This document shows, piece by piece, positions 30,214 through 33,409 of a stretch of 33,409 bases of DNA; positions within the stretch are counted from its first letter, which is position 1; each line of letters begins with the position of its first letter. The notes beneath the pieces were generated by a model, which searched no databases, was not told where the DNA came from, and saw only the letters and a list, made by a program, of their open reading frames with translations. Location: the NCBI RefSeq assembly GCF_000239815.1, contig NZ_CAFK01000015.1, positions 1 to 33,409 of the forward strand, written 5' to 3'. Both the position numbers and the translations under genes were made by a program. This stretch comes from Bradyrhizobium sp. STM 3843 (GTDB lineage: Bacteria > Pseudomonadota > Alphaproteobacteria > Rhizobiales > Xanthobacteraceae).

Positions 30214-31277
30214 TGTCTCGGCTGTCGCTTGAAAGGCTGAGTAAGCGCTTCGGTACATCCGTCGCGGTCGATGAGCTGGATCTCACCATCCAGCAAGGAG
30301 AGCTCGTCGCGCTGCTCGGCCCTTCCGGCTGCGGCAAGACCACCACCTTGCGCATGGTCGCGGGGTTCCTGCCGCCGACCAGCGGGCGCGTCTTGTTCGA
30401 TGCCGAGGATGTCACCCGGCAGCCCGCCTACAAGCGCGCGACCGGCATGGTGTTCCAGTCCTACGCGCTGTTTCCGCACATGACCGCGGCCGACAATGTC
30501 GGCTTTGGCCTGGAGATGCGCGGGCTGAATGCGGCGGAATGCAAGGCGAGGATTGACGAGGCGCTCAAGCTCGTCCGCCTGCCGCATCTCGCCGACCGCT
30601 TGCCGCGCCAGCTCTCCGGCGGCCAGCAGCAGCGCGTGGCACTGGCGCGGGCGCTGGTGATCAATCCGCGCATCTTCCTGCTCGACGAGCCCTTGTCCAA
30701 TCTCGATGCCAAATTGCGCAGCGAGGTGCGGCTCGAAATCCGCGCGCTGCAGCAGCGCCTGGGTCTGACCACGCTGATGGTCACGCATGACCGCGAGGAA
30801 GCGCTGACCATGGCCGACCGCCTGGTCGTCATGGAGGGCGGCCGCGTGCGCCAGATCGGCACGCCGCAGCAGCTCTACGATACGCCGAAGGACGCCTTCG
30901 TCGCCGACTTCGTCGGGCGCTGCAACATCCTCTCGGGCCGCCGCGAGAGCGAAGTCCAATTCCGCACCGACAGCGGGCTTGCGTTACCCGTCGACAGCAT
31001 GGCCGATGAGTGCAAGGATGCCGACGCCTTTGCGCTGCGGCCGGAGCGGATCACGCTGCTGACCGGCGGCACCGATGGTGTGCAGGGACGGCTCAAGGCC
31101 GTCACCTATATGGGTCCGCAGACCGAATACGTGGTCGCGGTCGGCGAAGAGACCCTGGTGGTGATCCGCCAGACGCCCGGCGCCGGCGAGCCGCTGGCGG
31201 CGCTGAAGCCTGAGGACACCGTGTCATTGCAATGGGACCGCAGGGCTCCGCGCCTTGTCCCGCAAACATCAGCATGA
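30213..31277 (+). CDS. Polyamine-type ABC transporter ATP-binding protein (PotA-like)
   Basis: This 354-residue protein starts at ATG 30213 in a TGATG overlap with the permease gene, so translation is coupled. The ATPase domain holds Walker A GPSGCGKTT (36-44), Q-loop FQSYALFPH, signature LSGGQQQR (134-141), Walker B FLLDEP (155-160) and the H-loop in VTHDREEALTMADR. After about residue 240 comes a TOBE-type regulatory domain with FALRPERITLL and VTYMGPQTEYVVAV, as in PotA. It powers import by hydrolysing ATP on the cytoplasmic face. It is encoded between the PotC-like permease and the binding protein, and all family motifs are intact. Confidence 0.92.
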   Translation: MSRLSLERLSKRFGTSVAVDELDLTIQQGELVALLGPSGCGKTTTLRMVAGFLPPTSGRVLFDAEDVTRQPAYKRATGMVFQSYALFPHMTAADNVGFGLEMRGLNAAECKARIDEALKLVRLPHLADRLPRQLSGGQQQRVALARALVINPRIFLLDEPLSNLDAKLRSEVRLEIRALQQRLGLTTLMVTHDREEALTMADRLVVMEGGRVRQIGTPQQLYDTPKDAFVADFVGRCNILSGRRESEVQFRTDSGLALPVDSMADECKDADAFALRPERITLLTGGTDGVQGRLKAVTYMGPQTEYVVAVGEETLVVIRQTPGAGEPLAALKPEDTVSLQWDRRAPRLVPQTSA

Positions 31278-31290
31278 GTGAGAGGTCATC

Positions 31291-32319
31291 ATGATTTCGC
31301 GACGCCATTTTCTCTCTGCCACCGCCGGCGCTGCGGCGCTGGCCTCCGCTCTCCCTGCGCGCGCGGAAACCGGCCAGATCGTGGTCGGCACCTGGGGTGG
31401 CGACTATGGGCAGTTGCTCAGCGACATCATCGACAAGCCGATCCTGATCCCGAAGGGCTACGAGATCGTGCAGGACATCGCCAACAACGATCCGCGCAAG
31501 ACCAAGCTGCTCGCCGAGCGGCAGAGCCGGCGCGGCTCCATGGATGTGGCGCTGCTGTCTGACAGCGATATGTACATCGTGGCGCAGTCCGGCACCTTCG
31601 ATCCGATCGATCCCAAGCAGATGACGCGGCTCGACAAGGTGTTTCCGGAGCTCAAGAGCGACATCGCCATTCCGCACATCTATTCAGCACAGGTGATCCT
31701 GTACAACACCAACCAGGTGAAGACGCCGCCACAATCCTTCGCCGATCTCTGGGATCCGAAATGGCGCGGCCGCGTCGGCCTCGCCGATATTCTCTATCCC
31801 AACAACACGCTGGCCGCGGCGTTGGCTGGCGGCGGCGGCCCGTCCAATCTCGACCCGGCCGAGAAGAAGCTGATGGAATGGCGCTCGCTGGACGTGAAGA
31901 TCTATCCGTCGAACGAGGCGCTCGCCGCAGCGCTGAAGTCGGAAGAGGTGTGGCTCACCACGATGTGGCTGGCCCGCGGCTTCATGTGGAAGAAGGCCGG
32001 CATTCCGCTCGCCCATGTGGTGCCGAAGGAGGGCGCGCCGGCGATCGTGTTCCAGGGCTCGGTGCCGAAGAACGCCAGGAACAAGCCGGGCGCGTTCGCC
32101 TATCTCGATGCGATGCTGGATGCGAAGGCCCAGGTCGCCTTCGCCGACAAGATGGGATACGTGCCGACGGTGTCGGATGCGGTGCTGCCGGAGGATCTGG
32201 CCGCGCAGGTCAGCCTCAATGAGACCGAGCGTGCCCGGCTGGTGAAGCCGGACTATGCCTATGCCGCCGGCCGCTCGCAGCGGACGATGGATTTCTGGAA
32301 CAAGGACTTCAAGGGCTAA
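31291..32319 (+). CDS. Polyamine-type ABC transporter substrate-binding protein
   Basis: This 342-residue protein starts at ATG 31291, with GAGAGG upstream. The first residues, MISRRHFLSATAGAAALAS, form a twin-arginine signal, so it may be exported folded. The mature protein is a PotD/PotF-type receptor (COG0687 group): IVVGTWGGDYGQLLSDIIDK at the start, then PQSFADLWDPKWRGRVGLAD and ALAAALKSEEVWLTTMWLAR. Members bind putrescine, spermidine or other small nitrogen compounds; the acidic residues that grip the amines cannot be confirmed here. It lies 13 bases after the ATPase gene. A palindromic repeat separates it from the last permease gene. Confidence 0.9.
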   Translation: MISRRHFLSATAGAAALASALPARAETGQIVVGTWGGDYGQLLSDIIDKPILIPKGYEIVQDIANNDPRKTKLLAERQSRRGSMDVALLSDSDMYIVAQSGTFDPIDPKQMTRLDKVFPELKSDIAIPHIYSAQVILYNTNQVKTPPQSFADLWDPKWRGRVGLADILYPNNTLAAALAGGGGPSNLDPAEKKLMEWRSLDVKIYPSNEALAAALKSEEVWLTTMWLARGFMWKKAGIPLAHVVPKEGAPAIVFQGSVPKNARNKPGAFAYLDAMLDAKAQVAFADKMGYVPTVSDAVLPEDLAAQVSLNETERARLVKPDYAYAAGRSQRTMDFWNKDFKG

Positions 32320-32328
32320 TCCCAATCA

Positions 32329-32448
32329 CCGTCATTCCGGGGCAAGGCCGGTAGGCCTTGAACCCGGAATCTCGAGCTTGTTAGGAAAAGACGTAAGCCA
32401 ATCTCGGGATTCCGGGTTCGATGCTGTCGCATCGCCCCGGAATGACGG
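32329..32448. repeat. Palindromic intergenic repeat inside the ABC operon
   Basis: Outer arms CCGTCATTCCGGGGC (32329-32343) and its exact inverse (32434-32448) enclose inner arms GAACCCGGAATCTCGAG (32360-32376) and 32403-32419, with one mismatch. The whole can fold into a long hairpin. It resembles a widespread Bradyrhizobium intergenic repeat (from memory). Confidence 0.8.
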
Positions 32449-32456
32449 CGGAGAAA

Positions 32457-33311
32457 ATGTCCAGAGTCGGAATGAAAACCATGGCGCTGCTGGTCGTCCC
32501 CGCCTGCCTGCTGGTGCTCGCGCTGCTGGTTGGGCCGATGATCCTGATGTTCCGGATCTCGCTCAACCAGTTCAGCCCGACCCAGCTGATGGTGCAGGCC
32601 TTCACGCCCGACAATTATATCAAGGCGGCGACCGACCCTTACTACCAGCAGATCATCGTCTCGACGCTCGGCATCGCACTGTTCTGCACGCTGCTGACGC
32701 TCGTGCTCGCCTTTCCGGCGGCCTATTGGCTCGGCCGCATCGAGAGCCGCTGGAAGAGCCTCGCGGTCATCGCGACCCTGTTTCCACTGCTGGTCGGCAA
32801 CGTGGTGCGCTCGGCGGGATGGATGGCGCTGTTCTCGCGCGGCGGCCTGATCAACGTGACGCTGCTCAAGCTCGGCATCATTTCGGAGCCGCTGGAGATC
32901 ATGTACACGCCGAAGGCGGTGATCATCGGCATCATCGCCGTGGTGCTGCCCTACATGATCCTGACCATCGCCTCCGTGATCGAGAGCATTCCGCGCGATC
33001 TCGAAGATGCCGCCGCCAATCTCGGCGCCTCGGGCCTGCGCGTGTTCTGGCGGGTGATCCTGCCCTTGTCGGCGCCCGGCGTCGCCGCGGGCTCGATTCT
33101 GGTGTTCGTGCTGTGCATGAACACCTATGCAACGGCGGTGCTTCTCGGCGGCCCCAAATTCAAGATGATGGCACCGGCGGTGTACGACCAGTTCGTGCGC
33201 GGCAACAACTGGCCGATGGGCGCCACGCTCGCCTTCATGCTGCTGGCGGTGACGATGGCCTTCACGGTGTTCGGCAGCGTCGCTTTCGCGCGGCGGTACA
33301 GGACGGCGTAG
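32457..33311 (+). CDS. Polyamine-type ABC transporter permease (PotB-like)
   Basis: This 284-residue membrane protein has about six hydrophobic segments, beginning ALLVVPACLLVLALLVGPMI, and the EAA motif LEDAAANLGASGLRVFWRVI. It forms the second half of the importer channel with the PotC-like permease. The start is placed at ATG 32457, with GGAG three bases upstream; ATG 32472 is possible, and ATG 32421 lies inside the palindromic repeat and is unlikely. It is separated from the binding-protein gene by that repeat but lies on the same strand, and is probably co-transcribed. A further palindromic repeat follows and runs to the edge of the window. Confidence 0.88.
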   Translation: MSRVGMKTMALLVVPACLLVLALLVGPMILMFRISLNQFSPTQLMVQAFTPDNYIKAATDPYYQQIIVSTLGIALFCTLLTLVLAFPAAYWLGRIESRWKSLAVIATLFPLLVGNVVRSAGWMALFSRGGLINVTLLKLGIISEPLEIMYTPKAVIIGIIAVVLPYMILTIASVIESIPRDLEDAAANLGASGLRVFWRVILPLSAPGVAAGSILVFVLCMNTYATAVLLGGPKFKMMAPAVYDQFVRGNNWPMGATLAFMLLAVTMAFTVFGSVAFARRYRTA

Positions 33312-33347
33312 GCATCATGAGATCACTTCGCGTCCGCAACGGAGGTG

Positions 33348-33409
33348 CACCCTCTCCCCTTGTGGGAGAGGGTGGTGAGATCGAACGAAGTGAGATCGAA
33401 CCGGGTGAG
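33348..33409. repeat. Partial copy of the CTCTCCC/GGGAGAG palindromic repeat, cut by the window edge
   Basis: The 27 bases at 33348-33374 are identical to those at 27933-27959, in the same orientation. Downstream GGGTGAG also matches the other copy. The second half of the element would lie beyond the window. It could serve as the transcript end of the ABC operon. Confidence 0.75.

Overview
The window reads as chromosome of a Bradyrhizobium-like alphaproteobacterium (order Hyphomicrobiales). This is inferred from high GC with strong third-position GC bias, alphaproteobacterial-looking proteins throughout, and intergenic palindromic repeats of a kind I associate with Bradyrhizobium (CTCTCCC/GGGAGAG hairpins, GTCATTCCGGGGC elements, GGTGGGCA hairpins). 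No rRNA, tRNA, CRISPR array or intact insertion sequence was seen.

Layout. 1-663 is non-coding. 664-1831 holds a ParD/ParE toxin-antitoxin pair with a palindromic operator, then a GNAT acetyltransferase. 2017-4495 has two small orphan genes and a secreted Fes-type esterase. 4573-6801 encodes a TPR-GT41 (SPINDLY/OGT-like) glycosyltransferase on the minus strand, with a possible 26-residue small gene just upstream. 7161-12647 is a loose stretch: a small acidic protein, a membrane-anchored Sel1-like protein whose flanks carry 11-bp tandem repeats and paired inverted repeats, an orphan TAXI-type TRAP solute receptor, a membrane protein with an apparently frameshifted C-terminus, and a translationally coupled pair of small genes.

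12820-17262 is a minus-strand copper-handling operon. In transcription order it encodes a His-rich exported protein, a small lipoprotein, a TolC-type outer-membrane lipoprotein, a Tat-exported multicopper oxidase, a cupredoxin and a CusF-like copper chaperone. Upstream lies an ArsR-type regulator divergent from a threonine/serine dehydratase and an MFS transporter.

20234-28998 is a six-gene minus-strand cluster that looks like an uptake and hydrolysis module for an amide or gamma-glutamyl-type nitrogen compound. In transcription order it encodes a polar amino-acid binding protein, a fused ABC permease-ATPase, an acetamidase/formamidase, a second acetamidase/formamidase fused in frame behind a complete AraC-type regulator, a RidA-family protein and a gamma-glutamyltransferase-family Ntn hydrolase. 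The AraC-amidase fusion is the most unusual object here. It would put a DNA-binding regulator and a catabolic enzyme on one polypeptide, and a good internal ribosome-binding site and ATG could also release the enzyme alone.

29389-33311, divergent from that cluster, is a polyamine-type ABC importer in the order permease, ATPase, binding protein, permease. A perfect 19-bp palindrome lies over its first codons and a long palindromic repeat separates the last two genes.
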